Source of the DNA: Vibrio sp. NTOU-M3
GTDB taxonomy: Bacteria; Pseudomonadota; Gammaproteobacteria; Enterobacterales; Vibrionaceae
Assembly: GCF_040869035.1 (NCBI RefSeq)
Contig: NZ_CP162100.1
Coordinates: 2,170,001-2,234,000 of the forward strand
Direction of reading: 5' to 3'
Length of the DNA stretch: 64,000 nucleotides
The notes under the pieces: model-generated
The model's database searches: none
What the model was told of the DNA's origin: nothing
What the model saw: only the letters and a program-made list of their open reading frames with translations
Program-made: the position numbers and the translations under genes
Shown here: positions 54,768 to 64,000 of the stretch, piece after piece
How the letters are laid out: each line of letters opens with the position of its first letter
Position numbering within the stretch: the first letter of the stretch is position 1

Positions 54768-57542
54768 GTGCATTTAAGCCCAAATGATACGAATCAATAC
54801 CGCTATCTAACGTTGAGTAACGGTTTACGAGCATTACTCATTCAAGATACAAATGCTCAAAAATCTGCCGCTGCCCTCGCGGTGAATGTCGGTCACTTTG
54901 ACGACCCCTCCGACCGTGAAGGTTTGGCACATTATCTAGAACACATGCTGTTTTTGGGGACGGAAAAATACCCTAAGGTTGGTGAATTTCAAAGCTTTAT
55001 TAGCCAACATGGAGGGTCGAATAATGCATGGACAGGCACGGAACACACTTGCTTTTTCTTTGATGTCAGCAATAGCGCCTTTGAGAATGCTCTGGAACGA
55101 TTTGCGCAGTTTTTTTCCGCCCCATTATTTAACTCAGAAGCACTCGATAAAGAACGCCAAGCCGTTGAATCTGAATATAAGTTAAAGTTAAACGATGATG
55201 CCCGACGTTTGTACCAAGTAAACAAAGAGGTCATCAATCCTGCTCATCCTTTTGCCAAGTTTTCAGTTGGCAACCTCGAAACATTAGGTGATCGGGATGG
55301 GCAGTCTATTCGCGATGAAATCGTCGATTTTCATTACCACCAGTATTCAGCCGATATTATGACTCTCTCACTTATCAGCCCTGAACCGCTAAATGAGCAA
55401 GAAGAGAGCGTAAGAAAATACTTTGCTTCCATTCCAAATCATCAGTTAACAGGGAAATCGCTCCATGTTCCCTATGCTGATGAAAACTCGACAGGCATCT
55501 TCGTTTGCGTCGAACCTCTCAAGGAAATACGAAAACTCACACTCGCATTTCCATTAGAGAGTATGGACGAGCATTATCAGACCAAACCTCTCTCCTACTT
55601 CGCCCATTTATTGGGGTACGAAGGAGAAAACAGTTTGATGCTTACACTCAAAGATCAAGGGTGGATAACATCTCTGTCAGCTGGAGGAGGTGTTAGCGGC
55701 AGCAATTATAGAGAGTTCACCATAAGTTGCGCATTAACAGAGGAAGGTATCGCGCATACTGACGATATTATTCAGGCAATTTTTGCTTATATTGAACTCA
55801 TCAAGAAAGAGGGGTTTGATGAATGGCGCTATTTGGAGAAACAGGCCGTACTTGAGTCTGCCTTCCAATTCCAAGAGCCAACTCGCCCGATGGATCTTGT
55901 CAGTCACCTCGTAGTCAATATGCAGCACTACGCTTCAGAGCATACCATTTATGGTGACTACATGATGGTTGAGTATCAAGAAACCTTGTTACGTTCGCTT
56001 ATTGAACAATTGTGCATTGAGAACGTTCGTGTCACTTTAGTCGCGCAAGGGCAAACATACGATCGTGAAGCGAAGTGGTATTTCACCCCATATTCCGTCA
56101 AGCCTTTTACCACCACCCAGATTGAACACTTTAAGCAACGCAGTGCGCTGTCATTTTCACTCCCAGATAGAAACCCATTCATTTGCTACGATTTAGAACC
56201 TAAAGCAATCGAAGAGCAGATCACAACGCCACATGTGATCGAAGAACTGCCCGGTTTCAAACTCTGGCACATGCAAGATACAGAATTTCGCGTACCTAAA
56301 GGCGTGGTCTACGTTGCCATTGATAGCCCTTATGCAGTCGAAAATCCAAGAAACATCGTCATGACACGCCTATGTGTTGAGATGTTTCTTGATTCGTTAG
56401 CAAAAGAGACCTATCAAGCTGAAATAGCAGGCATGGGTTATAACATGTATGCACACCAAGGCGGCGTGACACTGACGATTTCTGGATTTAGTCAAAAACA
56501 ACCTGAGCTAATGAAAATGATTTTGGCTCGCTTTGCTCAGCGAGAGTTCAATGCTAAGCGTTTCGAAACCATAAAGACGCAGCTGCTAAGAAACTGGCGT
56601 AACTCTTCACAAGATCGTCCAATATCGCAACTTTTCAATGCAATGACAGGTATTCTTCAACCAAACAACCCTCCTTATCATGCCTTGCTAGAAGCTTTAG
56701 AAGGGATAGAAGTTGAAGAACTAGCACCATTTGTAGACAAAATACTAACAACATTACATGTTGAAATGTTTGTCTATGGAGACTGGGACAAACAAGCCGC
56801 TTATCAACTTGGCAACACATTAAAAGACGCCTTACGAGTAAAAAACCAGACTTATCAAGAATCCCTCAGACCGCTGATCATGCTTGGTGAAAATGGAACC
56901 TTTCAAAAAGAAGTTCATTGTGATCAAGAAGATTCTGCGATCGTGCTTTACTATCAATGTGAAGATACATCACCAAGAAACATTGCCCTCTATTCACTGG
57001 CAAATCACTTGATGTCTGCAACTTTCTTCCATGAGATCCGCACCAAACAGCAACTCGGATATATGGTGGGGACAGGTAACATGCCACTCAACAAACATCC
57101 TGGGATCGTTCTATATGTGCAATCACCAAATGCTGCGCCCAGTGAACTGCTCAATTCAATTGATGAATTTCTCAATGCCTTTTATATGGTGTTATTAGAG
57201 CTCAATGAATACCAATGGCATTCGAGCAAACGCGGATTATGGAACCAAATCGCGACACCAGATACAACGCTGAGAGGACGAGCACAGCGCCTTTGGGTCG
57301 CCATTGGTAACAAGGATTGCGAGTTTAACCAGCGTGAAAAGGTGTTAGAGGAACTCAAACCGCTTTCACGCAGCGACATGATCCGGTTCGTGGTGAATCA
57401 GCTCAAGCCTCGCACCGCAAATCGCCTCATCATGCACACTCAAGGCAACGCGCATGATGATGAAGAGAAGCTCAGTATTGGTTTAGAGATTGGATCGATT
57501 GAGGAATTTCAACTACGACCCAAAGACACTGAGCTCGGTTAG
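54768..57542 (+). CDS. insulinase-like M16 metallopeptidase (pitrilysin type)
   Basis: A 924-residue zinc protease. The inverted zinc motif HYLEH lies at about 49-53 (REGLAHYLEHMLFLGT), with the distal Glu in ERQAVESEY about 70 residues later. Four M16 half-domains follow, the last with FHEIRTKQQLGYMVGTG. The GTG at 54768 follows GGAG by seven bases. Pitrilysins are usually periplasmic and exported, but no signal peptide is visible here, so it is probably cytoplasmic, where it would degrade small peptides. Confidence 0.9.
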   Translation: MHLSPNDTNQYRYLTLSNGLRALLIQDTNAQKSAAALAVNVGHFDDPSDREGLAHYLEHMLFLGTEKYPKVGEFQSFISQHGGSNNAWTGTEHTCFFFDVSNSAFENALERFAQFFSAPLFNSEALDKERQAVESEYKLKLNDDARRLYQVNKEVINPAHPFAKFSVGNLETLGDRDGQSIRDEIVDFHYHQYSADIMTLSLISPEPLNEQEESVRKYFASIPNHQLTGKSLHVPYADENSTGIFVCVEPLKEIRKLTLAFPLESMDEHYQTKPLSYFAHLLGYEGENSLMLTLKDQGWITSLSAGGGVSGSNYREFTISCALTEEGIAHTDDIIQAIFAYIELIKKEGFDEWRYLEKQAVLESAFQFQEPTRPMDLVSHLVVNMQHYASEHTIYGDYMMVEYQETLLRSLIEQLCIENVRVTLVAQGQTYDREAKWYFTPYSVKPFTTTQIEHFKQRSALSFSLPDRNPFICYDLEPKAIEEQITTPHVIEELPGFKLWHMQDTEFRVPKGVVYVAIDSPYAVENPRNIVMTRLCVEMFLDSLAKETYQAEIAGMGYNMYAHQGGVTLTISGFSQKQPELMKMILARFAQREFNAKRFETIKTQLLRNWRNSSQDRPISQLFNAMTGILQPNNPPYHALLEALEGIEVEELAPFVDKILTTLHVEMFVYGDWDKQAAYQLGNTLKDALRVKNQTYQESLRPLIMLGENGTFQKEVHCDQEDSAIVLYYQCEDTSPRNIALYSLANHLMSATFFHEIRTKQQLGYMVGTGNMPLNKHPGIVLYVQSPNAAPSELLNSIDEFLNAFYMVLLELNEYQWHSSKRGLWNQIATPDTTLRGRAQRLWVAIGNKDCEFNQREKVLEELKPLSRSDMIRFVVNQLKPRTANRLIMHTQGNAHDDEEKLSIGLEIGSIEEFQLRPKDTELG

Positions 57543-57546
57543 CAAC

Positions 57547-58143
57547 TTAAGCTTGCTCGGATGCCACAATTGTCTTAAGTGAATGTGGGTGAAGCTTAAT
57601 ACACACCCCTTGCCACTTAAAGGCAACCGTCGGATTATTTAATCGCTCTCCTTCCCCTTTTGGGCTGGAGAGCTTTATTTTCACCCCTTGTTCACTCAAC
57701 CTAGCCCAGTTTTCAGCTAGCTTAGGGAAATGGGCCTGAATATCTTCCAAATACGCTTCTGCAGTTAACGCCGTTGAAGGGATGACAAACTCCACATGTT
57801 CCCAACTCTGTTCCGGGTATTGTTTACCTGGAGCCGGGTAAGGCAGCTCTAAGCACTCAATCGGACCAAAATCGGTCTCCAATGGTTGGTTAAAAGCCAT
57901 GACAATAATTGGACGACCGTTTATTTGGGCATTTGACAGCTCGTTTGCTTGCTTTAGCCACTCCATATGTGCCAGTTTTGCCAATTGAACATCGTTGATC
58001 CGAAGCGCAATATGATCGGCTTGAAAGCCTGCCAAATTAATATGCAAAATCTCGCTTAAATCTTGAATTTTATGCATAAAATCCGTCAGTTTACCTTTCA
58101 TCTGAGCTGGCATTAATTCCGCATCTAACAGTGCTTGTGACAT
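57547..58143 (-). CDS. yecM: YecM family protein (VOC fold)
   Basis: A 198-residue protein with the YecM pattern ADHIALRINDVQLAKLAHMEWLKQANELSNAQINGRPIIVMAFNQPL and PYPAPGKQYPEQSWEHVEFVIP. Its fold suggests a metal-binding enzyme of unknown reaction. The ATG at 58143 (MSQALLDAEL) is chosen; the longer frame adds a hydrophobic stretch untypical of the family. It is convergent with the protease gene, four bases apart, and divergent from argS as in E. coli. Confidence 0.85.
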   Translation of the reverse strand: MSQALLDAELMPAQMKGKLTDFMHKIQDLSEILHINLAGFQADHIALRINDVQLAKLAHMEWLKQANELSNAQINGRPIIVMAFNQPLETDFGPIECLELPYPAPGKQYPEQSWEHVEFVIPSTALTAEAYLEDIQAHFPKLAENWARLSEQGVKIKLSSPKGEGERLNNPTVAFKWQGVCIKLHPHSLKTIVASEQA

Positions 58144-58388
58144 TTTAATCCATCCAAAACGTTGATTTTTCCGCAATACTAACAAGATCATCAGGAAAAG
58201 TAGAAAATTTCCCAAATTACTCCCTATAAGCCAAGCAATAAAGTTGGTATTATGTGCGCCAAATTATGAACTAGATCGAGATATGCATTCATTCCGTTGA
58301 GATGGATATTATTCCGTAAATACCCACAGCAAAGCGGAACATTAAGAATGCATACCCAACCAATTCCCGAGAATTGAAGGAAGCGCGT

Positions 58389-60122
58389 GTGAATATCCAA
58401 GCACTTATTAACGACAAAGTATCTCAGGCTTTAGAAGCCGCTGGCGCACCTGCAGGCAGTCCTGCGGCAGTTCGTCAATCTGCAAAACCACAGTTTGGTG
58501 ATTACCAAGCAAATGGTGTGATGGGCGTTGCAAAAAAATTAGGCACGAATCCACGCGAATTTGCACAAAAAGTATTGGATGTTCTAGATCTTGACGGTAT
58601 TGCGAGTAAAACAGAAATCGCAGGCCCTGGCTTTATCAATATTTTCCTAAGTGAAGAATTCCTTGCTAAGCAAGCAGAGCTAGCCCTGTCTGATTCACGC
58701 TTAGGTGTTGCTGCTGAAGAACAGAAAACAATTGTTGCTGATTACTCGGCTCCAAACGTTGCTAAAGAGATGCACGTTGGTCACCTACGTTCGACTATCA
58801 TCGGTGATGCAGTTGTTCGTACCCTTGAATTCCTAGGTCACAAAGTGATTCGTGCTAACCACATCGGTGACTGGGGTACTCAGTTCGGCATGCTTATCGC
58901 TAACCTAGAGCGCGTACAAAAAGAGTCTGGCGAAGTTTCAATGGAACTGTCTGACCTTGAAGCCTTCTACCGTGAATCGAAAAAGCTATACGACGAAGAC
59001 GAAGAGTTCGCAGTTCGCGCACGTAACTACGTAGTGAAACTACAGAGCGGCGATGAGTACTGTGCAGAGATGTGGAAGAAGCTTGTTGACGTTACTATGG
59101 TTCAAAACCAACGTAACTACGACCGCCTAAACGTCTCTCTTACTCGTGACGACGTTATGGGTGAGAGCATGTACAACGACATGCTACCGGGCATCGTTGC
59201 TGACCTTAAACAACAAGGTCTGGCACAAGAAGATGACGGCGCTCAGGTTGTATTCCTAGAAGAGTACAAAAACAAAGATGGCGAAGCGATGGGTGTAATC
59301 ATCCAAAAACGTGATGGTGGCTTCCTATACACCACTACGGATATCGCCTGTGCTAAGTACCGTTACGAAACACTAGGCGCTGACCGCGTACTTTACTTCA
59401 TCGACTCACGTCAGCACCAACACCTCATGCAAGCTTGGACTATCGTTCGAAAAGCGGGTTATGTGCCAGAAGAAGTATCACTAGAGCACCACGCATTCGG
59501 CATGATGCTAGGTAAAGATGGTCGTCCATTCAAGACTCGTGCAGGTGGTACGGTTCGTTTAGCGGATCTTCTTGATGAAGCTCAAGAGCGTGCAATCAAG
59601 CTGATTGAATCGAAAAACCCAGAGCTAGACGCAGACGAAAAAGCCAACATCGCGAACACAGTAGCGATGGCTGCAGTTAAGTACGCTGACCTTTCTAAGC
59701 ACCGTACTACAGACTACGTGTTTGACTGGGACAACATGCTTGCGTTTGAAGGAAACACAGCGCCTTACATGCAGTACGCTTACACTCGTGTATCTTCTAT
59801 CTTCGCTAAAGCGGGTATCTCTATGGATAACCTAGTAGGCGAAATCAAAGTGACTGAAGATAAAGAAAAAGCACTAATCGCTAAACTTCTACAGTTTGAA
59901 GAAGCGGTACAATCTGTTGCTCGTGAAGGTCAACCACACATCATGTGTAGCTACCTATTCGAACTAGCAGGTCAGTTCTCAAGCTTCTACGAAGCGTGCC
60001 CAATTCTTAACACTGAAGATGAATCAGTGAAGCAGAGTCGCCTAAAACTTGCGGCACTTACAGCGAAGACGATTAAGCAAGGTCTATCTCTGCTAGGTAT
60101 CGAAACGCTAGAGCGCATGTAA
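58389..60122 (+). CDS. argS: arginyl-tRNA synthetase
   Basis: A 577-residue class I synthetase, same length as E. coli ArgS. N-terminal Add-1 domain ([11 protein letters not shown]...), HIGH motif as [16 protein letters not shown]-binding region, KMSKS-like loop replaced by the usual ArgS form near [14 protein letters not shown], and C-terminal DALR anticodon-binding domain ending TLERM. The GTG at 58389 follows AAGGA by seven bases; the frame upstream to 58374 is not needed. Confidence 0.97.
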   Translation: MNIQALINDKVSQALEAAGAPAGSPAAVRQSAKPQFGDYQANGVMGVAKKLGTNPREFAQKVLDVLDLDGIASKTEIAGPGFINIFLSEEFLAKQAELALSDSRLGVAAEEQKTIVADYSAPNVAKEMHVGHLRSTIIGDAVVRTLEFLGHKVIRANHIGDWGTQFGMLIANLERVQKESGEVSMELSDLEAFYRESKKLYDEDEEFAVRARNYVVKLQSGDEYCAEMWKKLVDVTMVQNQRNYDRLNVSLTRDDVMGESMYNDMLPGIVADLKQQGLAQEDDGAQVVFLEEYKNKDGEAMGVIIQKRDGGFLYTTTDIACAKYRYETLGADRVLYFIDSRQHQHLMQAWTIVRKAGYVPEEVSLEHHAFGMMLGKDGRPFKTRAGGTVRLADLLDEAQERAIKLIESKNPELDADEKANIANTVAMAAVKYADLSKHRTTDYVFDWDNMLAFEGNTAPYMQYAYTRVSSIFAKAGISMDNLVGEIKVTEDKEKALIAKLLQFEEAVQSVAREGQPHIMCSYLFELAGQFSSFYEACPILNTEDESVKQSRLKLAALTAKTIKQGLSLLGIETLERM

Positions 60123-60149
60123 TTAAACATCAAGCTTTAAGATAATCAG

Positions 60150-60177
60150 AAAGGTTGGCGTGAAAGCGTCAACCTTT
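60150..60177 (+). terminator. terminator of argS
   Basis: AAAGGTTGgCG...CGtCAACCTTTT hairpin, 27 bases past the stop, followed by T-rich sequence. Confidence 0.75.
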
Positions 60178-60228
60178 TGTTTTATCTGGCGTATACTGAC
60201 TTCATTCAATGCAAAATGGAAAATGATA

Positions 60229-60657
60229 ATGAGTTTTGAACTGCACCCTCAATTGGCAAAAGATACTTCCATCATCGGCCACTTCCCATTGTGTGTAGCA
60301 CTGCTGCATAAAGACAATGCAGTGCCTTGGGTCATCTTAGTCCCTCAGCGTGCCAATCTAAAAGAGCTGCATCATTTGCCTATGCAAGAGCAACAACAAT
60401 TCTTGTTAGAATCTCAAGCTGTAAGCCAAGCTCTAGAAGCGACCTTCCAGCCAGATAAACTAAATCTTGGCGCTCTAGGTAATATGGTTCCACAGCTTCA
60501 CATTCACCATATCGCCCGCTTCCAAGACGATGTGGCTTGGCCAGGACCAGTATGGGGGAATACAAAAGGTGAATTCAGAACAGCAGATGAGCAACATCAA
60601 CTGCAGACTCGCATTGGCAACGTCTTGTCGTTAAGCTCACTATTTACCAAAGCTTAA
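60229..60657 (+). CDS. HIT-family hydrolase
   Basis: A 142-residue histidine-triad protein; PQLHIHHIARFQDDVAWPGPVW holds the His-x-His-x-His-like triad (HIHHI). HIT proteins hydrolyse nucleotide phosphoramidates or dinucleotides; substrate here is open. The ATG at 60229 (MSFELHPQL) is chosen over a frame open from 60160, because the upstream part reads through the argS terminator. Confidence 0.9.
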   Translation: MSFELHPQLAKDTSIIGHFPLCVALLHKDNAVPWVILVPQRANLKELHHLPMQEQQQFLLESQAVSQALEATFQPDKLNLGALGNMVPQLHIHHIARFQDDVAWPGPVWGNTKGEFRTADEQHQLQTRIGNVLSLSSLFTKA

Positions 60658-60665
60658 TCATAAAA

Positions 60666-60690
60666 AAAGCCGCTCTAATGAGCGGCTTTT
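60666..60690. terminator. bidirectional terminator between HIT gene and feoC
   Basis: AAAGCCGCTC-TAAT-GAGCGGCTTTT stem with A before and T after, serving both convergent genes. Confidence 0.9.
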
Positions 60691-60709
60691 CTAAATAAAA
60701 ACGATGTTC

Positions 60710-60940
60710 TTATAAAGTCACGTTCAGTGACAATGCATCATTTCGGTTGAGAGCGTAGCGTACTCGGGTTACTTTCTGCTGTGCATTCGTATCTTCAGTA
60801 CGCGAGATAACATTTTTGCGAATCCATATCGCGAGCATCGCATCCACACCATCTTCGCTTAACGCATATTTCTTCGCGAGTTCTACCCGCGTAGCCATAC
60901 CGTGATCAGCGATATATTGCTTCAACTCTGACAAAATCAT
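60710..60940 (-). CDS. feoC: ferrous iron transport protein FeoC, cysteine-free
   Basis: A 76-residue winged-helix protein (MILSELKQYIADHGMATRVELAKKYALSEDGVDAMLAIWIRKN). It has no Cys at all, so it cannot carry the Fe-S cluster seen in enterobacterial FeoC; V. cholerae FeoC is likewise known as cluster-less. Its ATG overlaps the feoB stop. It probably supports FeoB complex function. Confidence 0.88.
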   Translation of the reverse strand: MILSELKQYIADHGMATRVELAKKYALSEDGVDAMLAIWIRKNVISRTEDTNAQQKVTRVRYALNRNDALSLNVTL

Positions 60941-63210
60941 GCTGTTGTTGCCTCAAAAGCGACTTGTTGTTTTTTGCCAGCCACTTTCAACATGCGGAAA
61001 ATAATGAAACTCACCACAATAATGCTCACGATCCAAATCGAGCTACTCACAGGCGACTCTGAAAAATGGGTAATTTGGTTATATAACGCCGCGCTACCAT
61101 ACGCTAAGCCCATCGTCCATACGGCGATGAAGCGAGCATATTTCTGACCAAACTCTCTTACGTACGCACCCATCGCTGCAACACACGGGGTGTACAGTAA
61201 GATAAAGATTAGGTAAGCGAACGCTGCGTTACCCGAAGCGAAGTGCGCTTTAATATTTCCAAAGATAGAAGCATCGACTTCTTGCTCCTCAGCAACACCA
61301 TTCGCATCAGTTAGGTCACCGACTTCAATACCCAGAGGATCGCCATAACTCAAACCAGATAAGTTTTCAGGAATTGTCATCACTGCTTCTTCAAGACTAG
61401 CAAGCAGATCAAACTCGGCATCTTCCCCTTCTACGCTGGTATACAAGTTGTTTAACGTACCAACAACAGCTTCTTTAGCGAAAATACCCGTAATAATACC
61501 TACCGTCGCGGGCCAGTTATCAGCTTCTACACCAATCGGTTCAAAAACTGGCGTCACGACTTGAGCAGCCTTTGATAACACGGAGTTTTCACTGTCTTCG
61601 TTACCAAAAGAACCATCCATACCCACTGAGTTCAAGAAGCTGAGAATCGTAACCACCACTACGATTGTTTTCCCGGCACCAAGAACAAAACGCTTTAGCT
61701 TCTGCCAAGTTTTGATCATTACGTTTTGCATCGTTGGCAACTCGTAATCTGGCATTTCCATCACCAAGCTGTCGCTTGCACCCGGGTAAAGGGTACTTTT
61801 TAGAACTAAGCCAGTAAATACTGCTGCTGCGATCCCTAGAAGGTATAAGGCAAATACGACATTTTGCCCACTTTCAGGAAAGAAAGCCGCTGCAAAAAGT
61901 GCATACACAGGAAGGCGTGCACCACAAGACATGAACGGAGCCATTGACGCTGCTAGTTTACGTTCGCGCTCTTGATCCAACGTACGCGTTGCCATAATAG
62001 CCGGTACGTTACAACCAAAACCAAGAACTAAAGGAACAAACGCTTTACCAGGCAGCCCTATTTTTTGCATCACTTTGTCCAGTACAAACGCAGCACGGGA
62101 CATGTAACCAGAACTTTCAAGTACCGCAAGGAAAAGATACAAGCAGGCAATGACAGGAATAAAGGTCGCAACGGTTTGAATACCACCGCCAACACCGTTA
62201 GCAATAAGAGTTACGAGCCAAACAGGGAGATGATCATCAAGAAGATAGTGACCACCATCAACCAATAAGGCCCCAACACCAATATCAAAGAAGTCAATAA
62301 ATGCACTACCGATGTTAATTGAGAACATAAACATCAAGTACATCACTAAGAAGAAGAAAGGAACACCGATCCACTTATTTAAAACGAACTGATCGACTTT
62401 TTCAGTAAAGCTTCGGCTAAGCTTACCTTCGCTGCGACGGATTGACTTACAGCTTTCATGTAAAAACGTGTATTTAGAATCCGCGACATGCAAATCAATA
62501 TCCAGATCCAGTTGCTGCTGACTTGAACGAATTAGCTCACGCTCAGATTCTGGTAAAGGATTGATCACCAGTAAGTCATTTTCAAGTGCTCGGATCGCAA
62601 GAGCCCTTGCAGATACGTCTTGGTTTGTGAAAACACCCTCGACTTTACTAATGGCTTCTTCAAATGCCTGGCCGTAGGTTAAATTCATTTCTTTTAAAGC
62701 AACACCTTGAACCAACGTCTTATGTAACTTCTCTTTGAAACGAACCACTTGGCCTTTACTGTTAGCAGACAGTGAAAATACCGGACACCCCAGCATCTTT
62801 TCTAATGCTTTTAAATCAATGTTTTGACGCTCTCTCTTTAGGGCGTCCATTTTGTTCAGCACAACCACCATCGGCCTGCCGAGCTCGCGCAGTTGAAGCG
62901 TCATGTACAGACTGCGTTCTAAGCATGTTGCGTCAACAACATTAATAATTAAATCCGCTGGGTGCGTTAAAACGGCACGAGCAGCAATGGATTCATCAAT
63001 ACTGTTGCCATCATTACCACTATCAAGCGCATAAATACCTGGCAAGTCTGTAAGAAGAAAGTCATCCCCAGAGTGACTATAGCGACCCGTTTTCTTTTCA
63101 ACAGTGACACCAGCCCAGTTACCAACTTGCTGCTTTGCACCTGTCAAACCATTGAATAAGGTTGTTTTACCAGAGTTTGGGTTACCAACAGTTAAAATAT
63201 TGTACTGCAT
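60937..63210 (-). CDS. feoB: ferrous iron transporter FeoB
   Basis: A 757-residue inner-membrane protein. N-terminal G domain: G1 GNPNSGKTTLFNGLTG, G2 GVTVEKKTG, G3 DLPGIYAL, G4 NKMD; spacer helices; then about ten membrane helices including the gate motifs FGCNVPAIMATRTL and FMSCGARLPVYALFAAAFF. It moves Fe(II) into the cytoplasm under low-oxygen conditions. Overlaps feoA by one base and feoC by four. Confidence 0.97.
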   Translation of the reverse strand: MQYNILTVGNPNSGKTTLFNGLTGAKQQVGNWAGVTVEKKTGRYSHSGDDFLLTDLPGIYALDSGNDGNSIDESIAARAVLTHPADLIINVVDATCLERSLYMTLQLRELGRPMVVVLNKMDALKRERQNIDLKALEKMLGCPVFSLSANSKGQVVRFKEKLHKTLVQGVALKEMNLTYGQAFEEAISKVEGVFTNQDVSARALAIRALENDLLVINPLPESERELIRSSQQQLDLDIDLHVADSKYTFLHESCKSIRRSEGKLSRSFTEKVDQFVLNKWIGVPFFFLVMYLMFMFSINIGSAFIDFFDIGVGALLVDGGHYLLDDHLPVWLVTLIANGVGGGIQTVATFIPVIACLYLFLAVLESSGYMSRAAFVLDKVMQKIGLPGKAFVPLVLGFGCNVPAIMATRTLDQERERKLAASMAPFMSCGARLPVYALFAAAFFPESGQNVVFALYLLGIAAAVFTGLVLKSTLYPGASDSLVMEMPDYELPTMQNVMIKTWQKLKRFVLGAGKTIVVVVTILSFLNSVGMDGSFGNEDSENSVLSKAAQVVTPVFEPIGVEADNWPATVGIITGIFAKEAVVGTLNNLYTSVEGEDAEFDLLASLEEAVMTIPENLSGLSYGDPLGIEVGDLTDANGVAEEQEVDASIFGNIKAHFASGNAAFAYLIFILLYTPCVAAMGAYVREFGQKYARFIAVWTMGLAYGSAALYNQITHFSESPVSSSIWIVSIIVVSFIIFRMLKVAGKKQQVAFEATTA

Positions 63211-63440
63211 TACGCTTGCACCTCGACATTGATGGCACCAGCAATGCTATTACGCACCGCCATTGATACGCCTCTCACTTCAACTTGTAGTGGGTCACCC
63301 ATTGGTGCTCGGCGAATCAAGCTAACTTTGGTATTTGGCAATAACCCCATCACCATAAGTTTCTTTCTGACATCTTGTGAGAGCTCACTGTACCCAGTGA
63401 TCACTGCTTCTTGACCTTGCTGTAATTCTGATAGCTTCAT
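63210..63440 (-). CDS. feoA: ferrous iron transport protein FeoA
   Basis: A 76-residue SH3-like protein (MKLSELQQGQEAVITGYSELSQDVRKKLMVMGLLPNTKVSLIRRAPMGDPLQVEVRGVSMAVRNSIAGAINVE). It is thought to bind FeoB and FeoC in the transporter complex. First gene of feoABC. Confidence 0.95.
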   Translation of the reverse strand: MKLSELQQGQEAVITGYSELSQDVRKKLMVMGLLPNTKVSLIRRAPMGDPLQVEVRGVSMAVRNSIAGAINVEVQA

Positions 63441-63461
63441 AATAAGTGTATTTGTAGTAGT

Positions 63462-63480
63462 AATGAGAAATGTTTTTATT
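63462..63480 (-). promoter_or_regulatory. possible Fur box in the feo leader
   Basis: AATGAGAAATGTTTTTATT (read on +) matches the Fur consensus at roughly 12 of 18 positions and lies just after the predicted feo transcript start. Moderate match only. Confidence 0.35.
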
Positions 63481-63490
63481 CACACTTAAC

Positions 63491-63532
63491 ATAATACTCT
63501 CTAGTAAAGGCTTCAGTCTTGTTCAAAATCAA
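63491..63532 (-). promoter_or_regulatory. FNR class II-type promoter of feoABC
   Basis: Minus strand TTGAT-TTTG-AACAA (63532-63519, one mismatch to the FNR consensus) is followed after exactly 22 bases by TATTAT (63496-63491). A start at 63484 puts FNR at -41.5. This fits induction of Fe(II) uptake without oxygen. Confidence 0.65.
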
Positions 63533-63756
63533 TATTTGCAATTGTGAGATGTCACTTTCGTTAAAAATCGATACGTAAAAAACGTTAAAACTATTCGAGC
63601 TCCATTATTTCAATTCAACAAACCACCTTACCGAAACATAAAATAATCAAAAATAATTTAAATTAATCAGCCAGTTAGGTAACTTGTCGCATTTCTTATG
63701 ACACAATGGCGTTAATTTTATAAGTAAAATAAGTCAAGGGTCGTATAGTTAACCAC

Positions 63757-63886
63757 GTCGAGAGGGAAATGCTCCTAACCGACAAATGAATTCCAGAGGT
63801 GGTGCGCCCGCACCACTCCGGCAGCAAGCGAAGGTGTCATTGACACCCGTGGTATAGTCCCCCGGCTATACCACGATATTTTTTTT
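63757..63886 (+). ncRNA. tfoR: probable TfoR small RNA (chitin-induced competence)
   Basis: About 130 nt with four hairpins: GTCG...CGAC at the 5' end (63757 on), GTGGTGC-GCCC-GCACCAC, GGTGTC-ATT-GACACC, and terminator GTGGTATAG...CTATACCAC followed by eight T. A -10 element TATAGT lies at 63744-63749 with no -35, suggesting activator dependence. In V. cholerae, as I recall, tfoR lies between feoA (VC2078) and tfoS (VC2080), and TfoR helps translate tfoX mRNA. The name rests on this position and the terminator-ended multi-hairpin shape; the reported V. cholerae RNA is about 102 nt, so the exact 5' end is uncertain. Confidence 0.65.
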
Positions 63887-64000
63887 CTTACCTTTCAATT
63901 ATCTTTCTTAAAACCATCAGCCTTCACCCCAAATTAGCTTTGCTCACTCATAATCTTGATCTAGACACGTCTCGTATATGCATACAGATGAAAACCTATT

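Noticed and set aside
54589..54777. 62-residue ORF before the M16 protease
   Set aside because: No ribosome binding site, and it overlaps the protease start in another frame.
63785..63886. Resemblance of CCGGCAGCAAGCGAAGG to the SRP RNA loop
   Set aside because: There is no single long helix around it as in 4.5S RNA; the region folds as separate hairpins, fitting TfoR better.

Overview
The window is a chromosomal segment of a Vibrio, with gene content and order close to the V. cholerae / V. parahaemolyticus / Harveyi-clade main chromosome. The Vibrio-specific markers are parC-parP inside the flagellar/chemotaxis operon, a CheA linker with repeated motifs, DUF3379 and DUF2860 genes, paired FadL porins, a cysteine-free FeoC, and a probable tfoR RNA gene beside feoA. 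Species is not assigned.

Layout. 0-3.4 kb (+ strand): end of a helical hypothetical protein, a secreted alkaline phosphatase, a ribbon-helix-helix protein, a VOC protein and an ABM-type monooxygenase. 3.8-11.6 kb (+): an accessory iron-uptake island resembling the yersiniabactin uptake set. It holds two permease-ATPase half transporters (YbtP/YbtQ type), a FyuA-like TonB-dependent receptor, a YbtX-like MFS protein and an AraC-type regulator, with two Fur boxes and a two-turn direct repeat before the first gene. No siderophore synthesis gene is present. 11.9-12.4 kb: a wrecked phage-type integrase. 12.4-15.6 kb: two cysteine-cluster proteins, aquaporin Z and a DUF2860 outer-membrane protein.

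15.7-23.1 kb: the apt-dnaX-ebfC-recR group on the minus strand (dnaX keeps a programmed -1 frameshift signal), a YbaN protein with an odd start, an unlisted 40-residue membrane peptide, an RssB-like response regulator, a LysR regulator and a YdjA-type nitroreductase. 23.2-31.7 kb is a fatty-acid block: fadIJ with a FadR operator, a probable FNR-activated small RNA in the 585-base gap beside it, an ECF sigma factor with a DUF3379 partner, and two FadL porins. An IS3-family element (31.7-33.0 kb, transposase broken by a stop codon) sits in the last codons of mlaA.

33-40.9 kb (-): mlaA and the complete cytochrome c maturation set ccmABCDEFGHI. 41-53.7 kb (-): flhA-flhF-flhG-fliA-cheY-cheZ-cheA-cheB-parC-parP-cheW-DUF2802, with a sigma-54-type promoter before flhA and a sigma-28-type promoter between cheY and cheZ. 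53.8-64 kb: sixA, an M16 protease, yecM, argS, a HIT protein, feoABC behind an FNR class II-type promoter, and a multi-hairpin RNA whose position fits TfoR.

The best leads are the FNR-linked small RNA at about 26877-27034, the receptor-without-synthesis siderophore island, the dnaX frameshift signal, the IS event that rewrote the MlaA C-terminus, and the hexamer repeat in parP. All identifications come from reading the sequence and recalled family knowledge; no database search was run.
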